Shown here: piece after piece, positions 37,115 through 46,450 of the stretch | Layout: the number at the start of each line of letters is the position of its first letter | How positions within the stretch are numbered: position 1 is the first letter of the stretch | Assembly: GCF_003313245.1 (NCBI RefSeq) | Contig: NZ_QJSD01000002.1 | Location: forward strand, 310,001-374,000 | DNA length: 64,000 nt | Source: Primorskyibacter marinus | Lineage (GTDB): Bacteria > Pseudomonadota > Alphaproteobacteria > Rhodobacterales > Rhodobacteraceae | Direction of reading: 5' to 3' | Notes under the pieces: model-generated | Seen by the model: only the letters and a program-made list of their open reading frames with translations | Database searches by the model: none | Told to the model about the DNA's origin: nothing | Translations under genes and position numbers: made by a program

Positions 37115-37924
37115 ATGATGATGCGCCCGGCATTTCTGCTGGGCGCAATCGTGTCGTTGTTGGCCGGATGTGAAGCGGGGCCAAATGGTCAGCGCGGCTT
37201 GCTGGCGTCAGCGCGCGGAAGCGGTTCGGTTGACGCCAAACCGATCACGACCTTATCTGTTGTCGGTGGCGAGGTCGTCCTGAGAGCCCCTGACGATTAT
37301 TGCATTGATCTGGAAACTGTCGAAAGCCAGCGCACGCGAGCCTTTGCGGTCATCGCAAGCTGTCAGATTCTGACCGGCGATACGTCAGGTGCGCTCGTGC
37401 CTCCGGTGGTTGTCACCGTGACGGTCGGCGGTAAGGATCCGGGCGCGCAGCTCCCCTCACCAGAGCAGATTGCCGCCAGTGCCGGGGGTGGTTTGTTGCG
37501 AAGTGGCGCGCGGAATGGTGTTTCTGTGGTGCAACTCGCCAAAGGCGGAACCGGCGTGTTGCCGAATGGCGATCAGCGGTATTGGCGGGGCGCTTTTCTG
37601 GTCGCGGGACGACAGGTCGGCCTTGCACTTTATGCGCCGAAGGGCAGCGAAATGGCGTCTGCCAACGGCGGAGCGTTTCTACAGGCCACAGCACGGGCCA
37701 TTCGTTCCGCCAGTCCGGATGTGGACGACACGGCGCAACAAGAAGCGCTGCCCGTCGGAACCGATGCTGCCAACGCGGCAACCGCGCCGCGCCGTACGGC
37801 GATGCTTCGGGGTGCCGACGAAGCGGGCAAAGCGGCTGCCGAGGCCGGCGCGGGATCACCGCCGAGGCAGCAGGGACTTGGTGCGGCAATCGGCAGTTTG
37901 TTCAAAGGCGATGCCTTGCGTTAA
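37115..37924 (+). CDS. Putative lipoprotein of unknown function
   Basis: A protein of 269 residues. The signal FLLGAIVSLLAGC with lipobox LAGC predicts lipidation and envelope location. The body has no recognised family; it shows GGEVVLRAPDDYCIDLETVE and SCQILTGDTSGALVPP, which look like a compact periplasmic domain. The C-terminal third is Ala/Gly-rich and low-complexity. Three consecutive ATG codons (37115-37123) are possible starts. Four bases after ilvD, so probably co-transcribed. Confidence 0.7.
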   Translation: MMMRPAFLLGAIVSLLAGCEAGPNGQRGLLASARGSGSVDAKPITTLSVVGGEVVLRAPDDYCIDLETVESQRTRAFAVIASCQILTGDTSGALVPPVVVTVTVGGKDPGAQLPSPEQIAASAGGGLLRSGARNGVSVVQLAKGGTGVLPNGDQRYWRGAFLVAGRQVGLALYAPKGSEMASANGGAFLQATARAIRSASPDVDDTAQQEALPVGTDAANAATAPRRTAMLRGADEAGKAAAEAGAGSPPRQQGLGAAIGSLFKGDALR

Positions 37925-37989
37925 CGGTCTCGCAGCGGCCGGCTTTGGCGGTTTGGTCACGCGTCGTGATGTGCGGTAAGAGGGATGGC

Positions 37990-38760
37990 ATGGCAGAGCA
38001 AAACCGATTTCTCGACCGGCTGACCAATCGCGCTGCGTTGCGTCGGTGGGCGCGTGCCGCCCGGCGCGCGGATGCGACGGATCTGACAGAATTGCGGGTG
38101 CAGCGTCAGCATGCGCGCCGCCTACGCCATCACCTCGACAAACTTATTCAGGCTGCCGATAGTCGGCTGGCATTGCCGCGGATCGGCTCTACGCGTTTTC
38201 CCAAACCAAACGATACCGATTGGGCCTATCGGCCAGAGCTGTGGCGCGGCCCGCTGCGAAATCCCGGCCTGTCCTGCGTCGCGTCGAACGCGCTGCTGGG
38301 CGAAGAGGTGAAGGTCTTTCACGATTGTACCCGGTCGGAACTGACGCTGCGCCAGTTGCGCAATACCCGCGTGGCCGACCTAGCCCCATTTGGCCTGCAA
38401 ATGGATGTGTTCGGTTTTGACGGCAGCTACCTGTCGCTTGCGATTGATCTGCCGGACAGTGCGGTGAAAGACCTCCGGCGGCGTCACCTGCTGCGCATGG
38501 AGGCGATCGTCGAACTGGAAAGCCCGCTCCGCATCTTTGCGCGCCTGAACATAAAACACGGGCCCAATGTCGAACAGCTGGTCATGGAACTGCCGTTGAC
38601 GGACAAGGCGGCCCTTGTCGAGTTTGATCTGGCCTATTCAAACCTGAACGAAAGGCGCGTAGAGCGTCTATGGCTTGACCTGATCTTCGAAGAGCCAGCT
38701 ATGAACCAGGTCATTTTGAGGGACCTGACGTTCAGCCGCAGACCACGGGCGGAACTCTAA
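37990..38760 (+). CDS. DUF6478-like family protein
   Basis: A protein of 256 residues from the ATG at 37990, behind AAGAGGG. I recognise it by memory of Rhodobacteraceae proteins with the blocks TDWAYRPELWRGPLRNPG, VFHDCTRSELTLRQLRNTR and RRVERLWLDLIFEEPAMNQV. The N-terminal 60 residues are highly basic and helical. No signal peptide. Function unknown. It is followed after 19 bases by another lineage-restricted gene, probably in one operon. Confidence 0.75.
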   Translation: MAEQNRFLDRLTNRAALRRWARAARRADATDLTELRVQRQHARRLRHHLDKLIQAADSRLALPRIGSTRFPKPNDTDWAYRPELWRGPLRNPGLSCVASNALLGEEVKVFHDCTRSELTLRQLRNTRVADLAPFGLQMDVFGFDGSYLSLAIDLPDSAVKDLRRRHLLRMEAIVELESPLRIFARLNIKHGPNVEQLVMELPLTDKAALVEFDLAYSNLNERRVERLWLDLIFEEPAMNQVILRDLTFSRRPRAEL

Positions 38761-38779
38761 TGAAAAGGCCATACAGAGC

Positions 38780-39157
38780 ATGAGCGACTATCACATTGCC
38801 AAGCGGCGCTTTGTCGAGGGTGTGTGGGAGGGGATCGTGACCCGCAAGCGCGCCGATTCACCCGCGCCGAAGATAGAGGTTACGCATCAGGGGCGGCCGC
38901 TTGCGGATGTAACGGTGACGGACGACCCTGATGGCAGGCATTGGGATCTGACGGTCCCGGTCCCGGCAAATGCGCTGGGCGATGGCGCGCAGGTGTTCCT
39001 GATAACCGATGCCGCCTCGGGCGATTTGCTGGACAGCTTCGCCATTGTTGCAGGCGAGGTGCTGGCAGACGATCTGCACGCCGAGATGCAGCTTCTGCGC
39101 GAAGAGCTGGACATGCTCAAACGCGCCTTCCGGCGGCATTGCCTGGGCACAGGCTGA
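38780..39157 (+). CDS. Hypothetical protein next to the DUF6478-like gene
   Basis: A protein of 125 residues. The first 95 residues form a beta-rich unit (FVEGVWEGIVTRKR, PKIEVTHQGRPLADVTVTDD, WDLTVPVPANALGDGAQVFL) and the last 30 a helix (LHAEMQLLREELDMLKRAFR) that could be a coiled coil. The beta part resembles carbohydrate-binding or adhesin-like modules only vaguely. ATG at 38780; weak Shine-Dalgarno. Probably co-transcribed with the preceding gene. Confidence 0.65.
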   Translation: MSDYHIAKRRFVEGVWEGIVTRKRADSPAPKIEVTHQGRPLADVTVTDDPDGRHWDLTVPVPANALGDGAQVFLITDAASGDLLDSFAIVAGEVLADDLHAEMQLLREELDMLKRAFRRHCLGTG

Positions 39158-39172
39158 CGCTTTGGCGTCAGC
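39153..39172 (+). terminator. Hairpin overlapping the stop of the preceding gene
   Basis: Stem GCTGACGC / GCGTCAGC of 8 bp with loop TTTG, starting in the last codons. No T tract, so termination is uncertain. Confidence 0.4.
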
Positions 39173-39235
39173 GCGATTGACCTTTCGGGCGCTCGGGTCC
39201 AATGTCGCCGGATACTGAACTTTCCCGAGGTTTGA

Positions 39236-40156
39236 ATGTCTCCCGCTCGTGGCATGGCGCTGAAGCTGTTTGCGCTTTTTCTGTTCATGGCCATGGCCTC
39301 GCTGATCAAGGCAAGCTCGGCCGAAGTGCCCAGCTTTCAGGCGGTGTTCTTCCGGTCCTTCTTTGCCCTGCCGATCATTGTGATCTGGCTTGCCGCCCGC
39401 AAGGAGCTTTCGACAGGTCTGCGCACCCAAAACCCGGCGGCGCATTTCTGGCGCGGGATCATCGGCACTTCGGCGATGGGCTGCGGATTCGCGGCGCTGG
39501 GCCTGCTGCCATTGCCGGAGGTTACAGCGATCGGTTTTGCCTCGCCCCTGATGACGGTGCTGCTTGCGGCGGTCTTGCTGGGCGAACGGGTGCGCGCCTT
39601 TCGCCTGACGGCGGTTGGGGTCGGCTTGGTGGGGGTGTTGGTGATCCTCTGGCCGCGGTTGTCGATCTCGCCAAAGGATATGGAAATGGCCGCGACCCTG
39701 GGCGTGGTTCTGGTGCTGACGGGTGCCGCATTGCGGTCGGTGGCCCAGATCCATATTCGCCGCATGGTGCAGTCTGAACAGACCTCTGCCGTTGTGTTCT
39801 ATTTCTCGCTGACCGCGACAGTGCTTTCGCTGTTCACCATTCCGTTCGGCTGGGTGATGCCGTCGACCCCGGTGTTGTGGATGCTGATCAGCGCGGGGCT
39901 GATCGGCGGGGTCGGCCAGATCTTCCTGACATCCTCTTACCGATTTGCCGAAGCATCGGTGCTGGCGCCTTTCGACTATGCCTCGATGCTCTTCGCGTTG
40001 ATTTTCGGCTATGTGCTGTTTGGTGAAGTGCCGACCGGCATCATGATGATCGGCGTGGCCATCGTGATGTCCGCAGGCGCGCTGATCATCTGGCGGGAAC
40101 GGCAGTTGGGGCTGGAACGCGGCAAGGCCCGCCGAAGCCTGACACCGCAGGGCTGA
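39236..40156 (+). CDS. EamA/DMT-superfamily transporter
   Basis: A protein of 306 residues with ten hydrophobic helices in two EamA halves. Seen: KLFALFLFMAMASLIKASSA at the start, GLLPLPEVTAIGFASPLMT in the first half and FAEASVLAPFDYASMLFALI in the second. Members export amino acids or metabolites. ATG at 39236 follows GAGG. Convergent with the frameshifted oxidase gene, four bases away. Confidence 0.9.
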   Translation: MSPARGMALKLFALFLFMAMASLIKASSAEVPSFQAVFFRSFFALPIIVIWLAARKELSTGLRTQNPAAHFWRGIIGTSAMGCGFAALGLLPLPEVTAIGFASPLMTVLLAAVLLGERVRAFRLTAVGVGLVGVLVILWPRLSISPKDMEMAATLGVVLVLTGAALRSVAQIHIRRMVQSEQTSAVVFYFSLTATVLSLFTIPFGWVMPSTPVLWMLISAGLIGGVGQIFLTSSYRFAEASVLAPFDYASMLFALIFGYVLFGEVPTGIMMIGVAIVMSAGALIIWRERQLGLERGKARRSLTPQG

Positions 40157-40160
40157 GGGT

Positions 40161-41496
40161 TTAGTCGGTCAGCCGCGCCCAGGCATATTCTGCCGCCAGA
40201 AAGCCCCGCCGGTAACGGCCCAGCGGGAAACGCGGAGGCGGTGCCGCAAAAGCGCGTGGGCGCAGGTGACGGGGTGGCTTGCCCTGTGCCAGATCGGCAA
40301 GGAGCGTGCCGCAATAGCTGCCCATGGCCACCCCGTTGCCGTGATAGCCGAACGCCGTGAAAGCGCCGGGCATATCCGGGATCTCGCCGCAATATGGTGT
40401 CAAAGAGGCTGTCAGGCAGACCATCCCTGACCAGTAAAAAGGTGTCGGAACATGCGCCCAGGCCGGAAAGACCCTTTCGAAATCCGCACGAACGCGGGCG
40501 CGAATGCGTGTTTCATTGGCGGCGGAGCTGACCAGACCGCCGCGCATGCCAAAGACCATGCGGTTATCCGGCGTCAGGTGGAAATAATGCAGCAGCCGCC
40601 GGTCCTCATACGCCATCTGATGGCTTGTCCATCCCTGCGCGGCCAGCGTCTTCGCGTCCATCGGTTCCGTGGCGATGACAGAGCTTTGCGCGGGCAGGGT
40701 GCGCCCCCGCAGCCAGGGGATCAGATCCTCGGTCGTGTAGCCATTGGTGGCCACGATCAGCCTGTCCGCCTTGATGCGGGCCTTGGGCGTGGTCACGACA
40801 ATGCCATTGCCATCCCGCGCGACGCCAAGTGCAGGGCTGTTGCCGTAGAGCGCCACCCCTGCCGGTGTCGCCGCTTGCGCGAGGCCCGACAGGTATTTAC
40901 GCGGGTGCAGCGCGAAGCCAACCGGCAAGGTCAGCCCGCCGTGATGGGATGACGCCATGCCGAGCGATTTCAACTGGTTCGTGTCATGCAACTGCGTTTT
41001 GGCCGAATAGGCGTTGTCCAACTCCGGCTGCTGGGTGCGCAGATGTTTTTGGGCAGTGCGTGAATGGGCGAGGATCGTTTCGCCATCAGAATGCCGGTCG
41101 ATATCGATGCCCAGACGGCTCGTCAGGCGGGCCACATGGTCGATGGCGGCGCGCTCTGCGTCGTGGACCTCTTGCGCCGCGCCCGCCCTCGCCAAAACGG
41201 CGCGTCAGGACAGTGTCGGGCGCACGCGTGCCACCTGCGCAGCAAAAGCCGCCATTGCGTCCCGATGCGCCCCAGCCGGGGTGGCGCGCGTCAATCAGGC
41301 AGACAGAAACGGCATCTTCGGCCAGATGCAGGGCCGCGTTCAACCCGGTATACCCGCCGCCGATAACAAGCACGTCCGTGGATATATTGCCCTTTGCCGA
41401 AGCGGCAGCCAGATCAGTTTCGGGCACGTCACGCGCCCAAAAGTTCAGCCGGTTCGGCTCGTCAGAAAGGGCATAGGCTCCGTAAATATGCCTCAT
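40161..41496 (-). pseudogene. FAD-dependent amine oxidase (PuuB/DadA-like), frameshifted
   Basis: The gene starts at an ATG (41496) overlapping the permease stop by four bases. The first part reads DVLVIGGGYTGLNAALHLAE (FAD site), GWGASGRNGGFCCAGG and VLTRRFGEGG, then the frame is lost. The rest, from EVHDAERAAIDHVARLTSRL to the C-terminus with FTAFGYHGNGVAMGSYCGTL, continues one frame over. Total length is 1336 bases, one more than a multiple of three. A single extra G in GAGGGCGGGCG (about 41177-41195) explains it. Intact relatives oxidise gamma-glutamylputrescine or D-amino acids. True pseudogene or sequencing error cannot be decided here. Confidence 0.85.
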
Positions 41497-42308
41497 ATGC
41501 GTTCGGCGGCGCGGGTTTCTGTCTCTTGCCGGACGGCAGAGCGTTTGGAGATCAGCGAGGCAGAAATCACCCCGACCGTGACAATGGCGATCATGATGGT
41601 CGACAGTGCGTTGATCTCGGGCGAGACGCCAAGCCGCACGGCCGAGAATATCTTGATCGGCAAGGTGGTAGAGGACGGCCCGGCGGCAAAGGACGCGATC
41701 ACCAGATCGTCCAGCGATAGGGTGAAGGCCAGAAGCCATCCGGAAATCACCGCAGGCGCAATGATCGGCAGGGTGACAAGGCGGAAAGCCTCGAACGGCG
41801 AACAGCCCAGATCCAGCGCCGCCTCTTCAAGAGAAATGTCAAAACTTGCCAGCCTGGATGACACGACGACCGAGACGTAGCACATTGAAAACGTGGTATG
41901 GGCCAGCACAATGGTCAGAATGCCCCGGTCCAGACCGATACCGATGAACAGTAACAGTAGCGACAGACCGGTGATGACCTCTGGCATGACAAGTGGCGCA
42001 TAGATCATGCCCGAAAACAATGTCCGCCCCGGAAAGCGGTTGGCGCGGACAAGCACATAGGCCGCCAATGTCCCGAGGATCGCGGCCAAGGTCGAACTGA
42101 AAAACGCCACGCGCAGGGTGACCCAGGCGGCATCCAGAAACGCCTCGTTCCGGATCAATTCACCATACCATTGGGTCGAGAAGCCGGCCCAGACGGTGAC
42201 GAGCTTTGACGCGTTGAAGCTGTAGATCACCAGAATGACCATCGGAAGGTATAAAAACGCGAAGCCAAGTGTCAGCGATGTGGCGTTGAACCAGGTGAAC
42301 CGTCTCAT
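41493..42308 (-). CDS. potI: Spermidine/putrescine ABC transporter permease (PotI-like)
   Basis: A protein of 271 residues with six membrane helices. The permease EAA loop, which docks on the ATPase, is seen as DISLEEAALDLGCSPFEAFR. The first helix reads LTLGFAFLYLPMVILVIYSF, typical of PotC/PotI. Third visible transporter gene of the polyamine operon, 82 bases after potH. Its stop overlaps the frameshifted oxidase start (ATGA). Confidence 0.9.
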   Translation of the reverse strand: MRRFTWFNATSLTLGFAFLYLPMVILVIYSFNASKLVTVWAGFSTQWYGELIRNEAFLDAAWVTLRVAFFSSTLAAILGTLAAYVLVRANRFPGRTLFSGMIYAPLVMPEVITGLSLLLLFIGIGLDRGILTIVLAHTTFSMCYVSVVVSSRLASFDISLEEAALDLGCSPFEAFRLVTLPIIAPAVISGWLLAFTLSLDDLVIASFAAGPSSTTLPIKIFSAVRLGVSPEINALSTIMIAIVTVGVISASLISKRSAVRQETETRAAERI

Positions 42309-42390
42309 ATGTCCGCCTCCGGCCTGAACGCACGAAGCCAGGTGGCGTTACAGACCCTCTGCCGACGGGCGTGTGAAGATGTTTGCGCGC

Positions 42391-43281
42391 TCATCCTTCG
42401 GCCTCGCGTTGTTTCTGCTGGTTGCGCTGGAACAGGATGATGGGGACGATCAGGATCAGCAGCAGGATGATCGCCACGGCAGAGGCAACCGGCCAGTCGC
42501 GATTGGAAAAGAACTCTTCCCAGAGCACCTTGCCGATCATCAGCGTCTGCGACCCGCCCAGAAGCGACGGGATCACGAATTCGCCCAAAGCCGGAATGAA
42601 GACCAGAAAACACCCGGCCACGATGCCCGACCTGGACAGTGGCACGGTCACCAGCCAGAAGGCAGAAATGCGCGAACAGCCAAGATCCTCGGCGGCTTCC
42701 AGCAGGCTGTCGTCCAGCTTTTCCAGCGCAGCATAGATCGGCAGGATCATAAAGGGCAGGTAGGTGTAGACGATGCCGATATAGACGGCGGTGTTGGTGT
42801 TGAGGATGGTCAACGGTTCCGAGATCAAACCAAGCGCCAGAAGCAACTGATTCAGCAATCCTTCGGTGTTCAGAATGCCCATCCACGCGTAGACGCGGAT
42901 CAGAAAGCTTGTCCAGAACGGCAGGATCACCAGCATCAGCAGCGTCGGGCGCCATTCTCGCGGCGCGCGGGCCAGCGCGTAAGCAATGGGAAAACCGGTG
43001 GCCAGCGTCATCAGCGTCGATAGCAGCGCGATCTGAAACGAACTGAGATAGGCTTTCCAGTAAAGATCATCCGTCGTCAGAAAGGTGAAATTCTCGAAAT
43101 CCAGCGCGGCCAAAAAGGCGCGAAAACCCGCCCACCCCTCGGACAGGTCAAGCTGCGGCGTGTAGGGCGGGATCGACAGCGCAATATCGGACAGCGAGAT
43201 CTTCAGGACGATCAGGAATGGCACCAGAAACAGCGCCAGTAGCCACAGATAGGGCAGACCGATGAGGATCAGGCGCCGCAT
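42391..43281 (-). CDS. potH: Spermidine/putrescine ABC transporter permease (PotH-like)
   Basis: A protein of 296 residues with six membrane helices. The family start LIGLPYLWLLALFLVPFLIV, the periplasmic segment TTDDLYWKAYLSSFQIALLS and the EAA loop LLEAAEDLGCSRISAFWLVT are clear. One base separates its ATG from the potG stop, so translation is coupled. It forms the channel together with PotI. Confidence 0.92.
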   Translation of the reverse strand: MRRLILIGLPYLWLLALFLVPFLIVLKISLSDIALSIPPYTPQLDLSEGWAGFRAFLAALDFENFTFLTTDDLYWKAYLSSFQIALLSTLMTLATGFPIAYALARAPREWRPTLLMLVILPFWTSFLIRVYAWMGILNTEGLLNQLLLALGLISEPLTILNTNTAVYIGIVYTYLPFMILPIYAALEKLDDSLLEAAEDLGCSRISAFWLVTVPLSRSGIVAGCFLVFIPALGEFVIPSLLGGSQTLMIGKVLWEEFFSNRDWPVASAVAIILLLILIVPIILFQRNQQKQREAEG

Positions 43282-43282
43282 G

Positions 43283-44407
43283 TCATTTCTCCAGCACCAC
43301 GCCGGCCGTGTTGGTCCAGCTTAGCCAAACAGTGTCCTCCCATGTGAAGGACCGGCGGGCGATGCGGCGCGTATTGGCAGATTGGGCCTTGAGAACCTGC
43401 CCGGAGGGAAGTTCGACGTGATAGGTCGAGATGTTACCAAGATAGGCGATGTCCAACACCTTGCCAGTCATCGCATTGGCCGCATCATCAGGACGCTCGG
43501 CAGAAATTGTCAGCTTTTCGGGTCGGATCGCGAAATGCACCTTTTGTCCCGGCGACAGGCTGAGCGTACTGCGCGCGTTGATCGGTGGCTGGCCTTCTGC
43601 CCAAGTGATCGTGACAGCATCGCCTTCTTGGGCGGCGGCACCTTCGATGATGTTCACATCGCCGATGAAATCCGCGACATAGACGGAATTGGGTGCCTCG
43701 TAGATCACATCCGGGGTGGAAACCTGTATCAACCTGCCTTCATCCATCACCGCGACGCGGCTGGCGACGGTCATCGCCTCTTCCTGATCATGGGTGACGA
43801 TCACGAAAGTGGTGCCGGTCTTTTCCTGAATGTCCATCAATTCGAACTGGGTGTCCTGCCGCAGTTTCTTGTCCAGCGCGCCCAGAGGTTCATCCAGCAG
43901 CAGCAGTTTCGGTGCCTTGGCAAGGCTACGCGCAAGGGCCACGCGCTGCCTTTGACCGCCGGAAATCTGATGCGGTTTGCGCCGGGCGAACTTGGTCAGG
44001 CGCGTCAGCCGCAGCATTTCCTCGACCCGTGCGGCGATTTCCTCTTTCGAGCCGCCGCCGCGACGCAGGCCGAAGGCGATATTGTCCCAGACCGACAGAT
44101 GCGGAAACAGCGCGTAGCTTTGGAACATCATGTTCACCGCGCGCTTGTTCGGCGGCACCGGGGCGATGTCCTTGCCCGCCAGAAGGATGCTGCCTGAACT
44201 GGGCGATTCGAACCCCGCCAGCATCCGCATCATCGTGGTCTTGCCGCAGCCGGATGGCCCCAGCAATGCAAAGAATTCCTGTTCGAAAATATCCAGCGAC
44301 AGCGCGTCGATCGCGACAAACTCCCCGAATTTCTTTGTCACCTGCTTGAACTGAATCAAAGGTTTCGCTTCGGGGTCGTTCCAAGGGGCAAAGACCGTCT
44401 GGTTCAT
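43283..44407 (-). CDS. potG: Polyamine ABC transporter ATP-binding protein (PotG-like)
   Basis: A protein of 374 residues. Walker A (LLGPSGCGKTTMMRML), signature (HQISGGQRQRVALARSL), Walker B (LLLLDEPLGALDKKL) and the switch histidine (VIVTHDQEEAM) are all present. A C-terminal TOBE-like domain follows (VHFAIRPEKLTI). ATG at 44407 gives the family N-terminus. Energises uptake through PotH and PotI. 65 bases after the binding-protein gene. Confidence 0.95.
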   Translation of the reverse strand: MNQTVFAPWNDPEAKPLIQFKQVTKKFGEFVAIDALSLDIFEQEFFALLGPSGCGKTTMMRMLAGFESPSSGSILLAGKDIAPVPPNKRAVNMMFQSYALFPHLSVWDNIAFGLRRGGGSKEEIAARVEEMLRLTRLTKFARRKPHQISGGQRQRVALARSLAKAPKLLLLDEPLGALDKKLRQDTQFELMDIQEKTGTTFVIVTHDQEEAMTVASRVAVMDEGRLIQVSTPDVIYEAPNSVYVADFIGDVNIIEGAAAQEGDAVTITWAEGQPPINARSTLSLSPGQKVHFAIRPEKLTISAERPDDAANAMTGKVLDIAYLGNISTYHVELPSGQVLKAQSANTRRIARRSFTWEDTVWLSWTNTAGVVLEK

Positions 44408-44472
44408 GCATTCGTCCAGAAAATTGTCAGGGTAAGGCCCGCACGCAACAGACGCGCGGGCCGTAAAAAGGC

Positions 44473-45555
44473 CTAGGTGCCCGACTTGATCTTGGTCCAT
44501 AGCCGCGTGACCGTCCGCTGCACGCGCGGATCGAAGGGCGTGGTGGTGAACAGGTTGTTCAACGCATCCTCGGACGGATAGATCGCCGGATCGCCGATCA
44601 CATCCTCGTTGAGAAACTCTTGCGACGCCTTATTGCCATTGGCGTAATAAACGTAGTTCGACGCCGCCGCCGCGTTCTGCGCATCCATGATGAAGTTCAG
44701 GAAAGTGTGAGCCGCGTCCACATTGGGGGCATCCACCGGGATCGCCATCTGGTCAAACCACATCTGGGCGCCTTCCTTGGGCGCATTGAACGCAACCTCA
44801 ACCCCGTTTTCGGCCTCGGCCGCACGGTCACGCGATTGCAGGATGTCACCGGACCAGCCCACGGCCACGCAGATGTCGCCATTGGCCAGCGCATTGATGT
44901 ATTCGGACGAATGGAATTTCTGGATATAGGGGCGCACGGCGGCATAGATCGGTTCTACCTTGGCGATCACGTCGGGGTCGTGGCTGTCGGGATCCTCGCC
45001 GATAAATTTCAGCGCGGCGGGAATCATCTCGGCCGGGGCGTCAAGGAAATGCACACCGCATCCGGCCAGCTTTTCCATATTCTCCGGCTTGAAAACCAGA
45101 TCCCAGGAATCAATCGGTGCATCGGGCCCCAGTGCCTCCTGAACCTTGGCGACATTCACGCCGATACCTGTGGTGCCCCACATGTAGTTGATCGAATATT
45201 CGTTACCGGGGTCGTATTTCGCGGTCCTGTCGGAGATCACGCTCCACATGTTCTCAAGATTGGGCAGCTTGGATTTGTCGAGCTTCTGAAACGCGCCTGC
45301 CACGATCTGGCGTTGCAGGAATGTGCCGGTCGGCACCACAACGTCATAGCCCGATCCGCCGGACAGCATCTTGGTTTCCAGCAACTCGTTGCTGTCGAAT
45401 ACGTCGTAGATCAGGTCGATCCCGGTCTCTTCCTCAAATTTTGTCAGAAGGTCCTCGTCGATATAGTCGGACCAGTTGTAGACACGCACCTCTTGCGCCT
45501 GCGCCGCAGCGGTCAGGGCGAGGGTTGCGGTGAAACTCAGCAGCGCTGTCTTCAT
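44473..45555 (-). CDS. potF: Putrescine/spermidine-binding periplasmic protein (PotF-like)
   Basis: A protein of 360 residues. A Sec signal peptide (MKTALLSFTATLALTAAAQA) precedes a mature start EVRVYNWSDYIDEDLLTKFE, nearly the PotD/PotF consensus. The polyamine-site region has GYDVVVPTGTFLQRQ and YMWGTTGIGVNVAKV. ATG at 45555 has AGGAGC upstream. It is the first gene of the transporter operon and faces the GntR gene. Confidence 0.95.
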   Translation of the reverse strand: MKTALLSFTATLALTAAAQAQEVRVYNWSDYIDEDLLTKFEEETGIDLIYDVFDSNELLETKMLSGGSGYDVVVPTGTFLQRQIVAGAFQKLDKSKLPNLENMWSVISDRTAKYDPGNEYSINYMWGTTGIGVNVAKVQEALGPDAPIDSWDLVFKPENMEKLAGCGVHFLDAPAEMIPAALKFIGEDPDSHDPDVIAKVEPIYAAVRPYIQKFHSSEYINALANGDICVAVGWSGDILQSRDRAAEAENGVEVAFNAPKEGAQMWFDQMAIPVDAPNVDAAHTFLNFIMDAQNAAAASNYVYYANGNKASQEFLNEDVIGDPAIYPSEDALNNLFTTTPFDPRVQRTVTRLWTKIKSGT

Positions 45556-45607
45556 GAATTTGCTCCTGTTGGATCTGGGGTGCCTTTTGTTGGCATCCTC
45601 TGCAGCG

Positions 45608-45622
45608 ATTTGATCAAGTTTT
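45608..45622. promoter_or_regulatory. Candidate operator ATTTGATCAAGTTTT in the potF-gntR divergent region
   Basis: Centred on the palindrome TTGATCAA. A near copy lies at 46399-46413 before the aminotransferase; both have TGCAG one to two bases upstream and TTTT downstream. Likely bound by the GntR/FCD protein encoded beside it. Confidence 0.55.
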
Positions 45623-45717
45623 CTACCGTCTGGCAACAACTGGATGTTTCCATGGCGGGGAAATCAACGCAAGGTACGGCCCAAGATCCGAAAACTGCGC
45701 ATAGGAGGGATGTCGTG

Positions 45718-46380
45718 ATGAACAATCATGCAAGTCAGTGTCAGAGCAAGCTGCCCGCGCATGAAATTGTCTATCGCGAGCTTCGCGCGCGTGTCCTGTT
45801 CGGAGAGATGGCACCGGGCGAGGCCGTGACCATTCAGGGCATCGCCGAGACTTTGAATGCCGGGATCACCCCGGTCCGCGAGGCCATTCGGCGGCTGATC
45901 GCCGAAAGCGCGCTGGTGTTTCAGGACAATCGCCGGGTTATCGTGCCGCAACTGGATGCGGCTGCGATTGAAGAGCTTGTGACCGCCCGGAATGCGTTGG
46001 AGCCAGAGCTCGCCAGACGTGCGGCATTGCGGGCGGATGCCGCGGCGGTGCGCCAGCTTGAAGCGATTGACGCGCAGTTGGACAGGGCAATCGCCGGGGG
46101 GGATGTGCGCGGCTATCTGGAACAGAATTACCGTTTTCACGATGCGCTTTACGCGCAGGCTGCCGCGCCGATCCTGCGGTCGCTGGCGGATGGGTTGTGG
46201 CTGCGATTCGGCCCGTCCCTGCGGGTGGTGTGCGGACAGTTCGGCACGCTCAACCTGCCGGACCGGCATAAAGAGCTGATCGAGGCGCTGAAAACAGGCG
46301 ATGCCGATTCCGCCGCACGGGCGATCAAGCGCGATGTCGAACAGGGAATGAACCAGGTCCGTGCCGCCTTGCAGGCTTGA
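45718..46380 (+). CDS. GntR-family regulator with FCD domain
   Basis: A protein of 220 residues. Winged HTH at the N-terminus: FGEMAPGEAVTIQGIAETLN then ITPVREAIRRLIAESALV. The FCD ligand domain follows (AIEELVTARNALEPELARRA, YRFHDALYAQA, RHKELIEALKTGDADSAARA). Start ATG at 45718 has AGGAGG nine bases upstream; GTG at 45715 is an alternative. Placed between divergent potF and the aminotransferase gene, it probably represses polyamine uptake and use until the amine or a product binds. Confidence 0.9.
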   Translation: MNNHASQCQSKLPAHEIVYRELRARVLFGEMAPGEAVTIQGIAETLNAGITPVREAIRRLIAESALVFQDNRRVIVPQLDAAAIEELVTARNALEPELARRAALRADAAAVRQLEAIDAQLDRAIAGGDVRGYLEQNYRFHDALYAQAAAPILRSLADGLWLRFGPSLRVVCGQFGTLNLPDRHKELIEALKTGDADSAARAIKRDVEQGMNQVRAALQA

Positions 46381-46385
46381 TTCGA

Positions 46386-46413
46386 TTGACAGTGCAGAAT
46401 TTGATCATATTTT
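46386..46413 (+). promoter_or_regulatory. Sigma70-like promoter of the aminotransferase gene
   Basis: TTGACA (46386-46391), 16-base spacer, TATTTT (46408-46413). The candidate operator overlaps the spacer and -10 box, a position suited to repression. Confidence 0.55.
46399..46413. promoter_or_regulatory. Candidate operator ATTTGATCATATTTT before the aminotransferase
   Basis: Second copy of the motif found at 45608-45622; identical over ATTTGATCA and the terminal TTTT. Confidence 0.55.
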
Positions 46414-46450
46414 ACGGCCAGCCAACCTTTCCTTTATCCGCAGGTGTCCC

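Noticed and set aside
38860-39754. 298-codon minus-strand frame opposite the DMT transporter
   Set aside because: Antisense to a well-supported transporter; His/Gln/Arg-rich artefact.
44620-45717. Open frame upstream of and continuous with the GntR gene
   Set aside because: It runs antisense to potF; the regulator's HTH domain and AGGAGG place the start at 45718.
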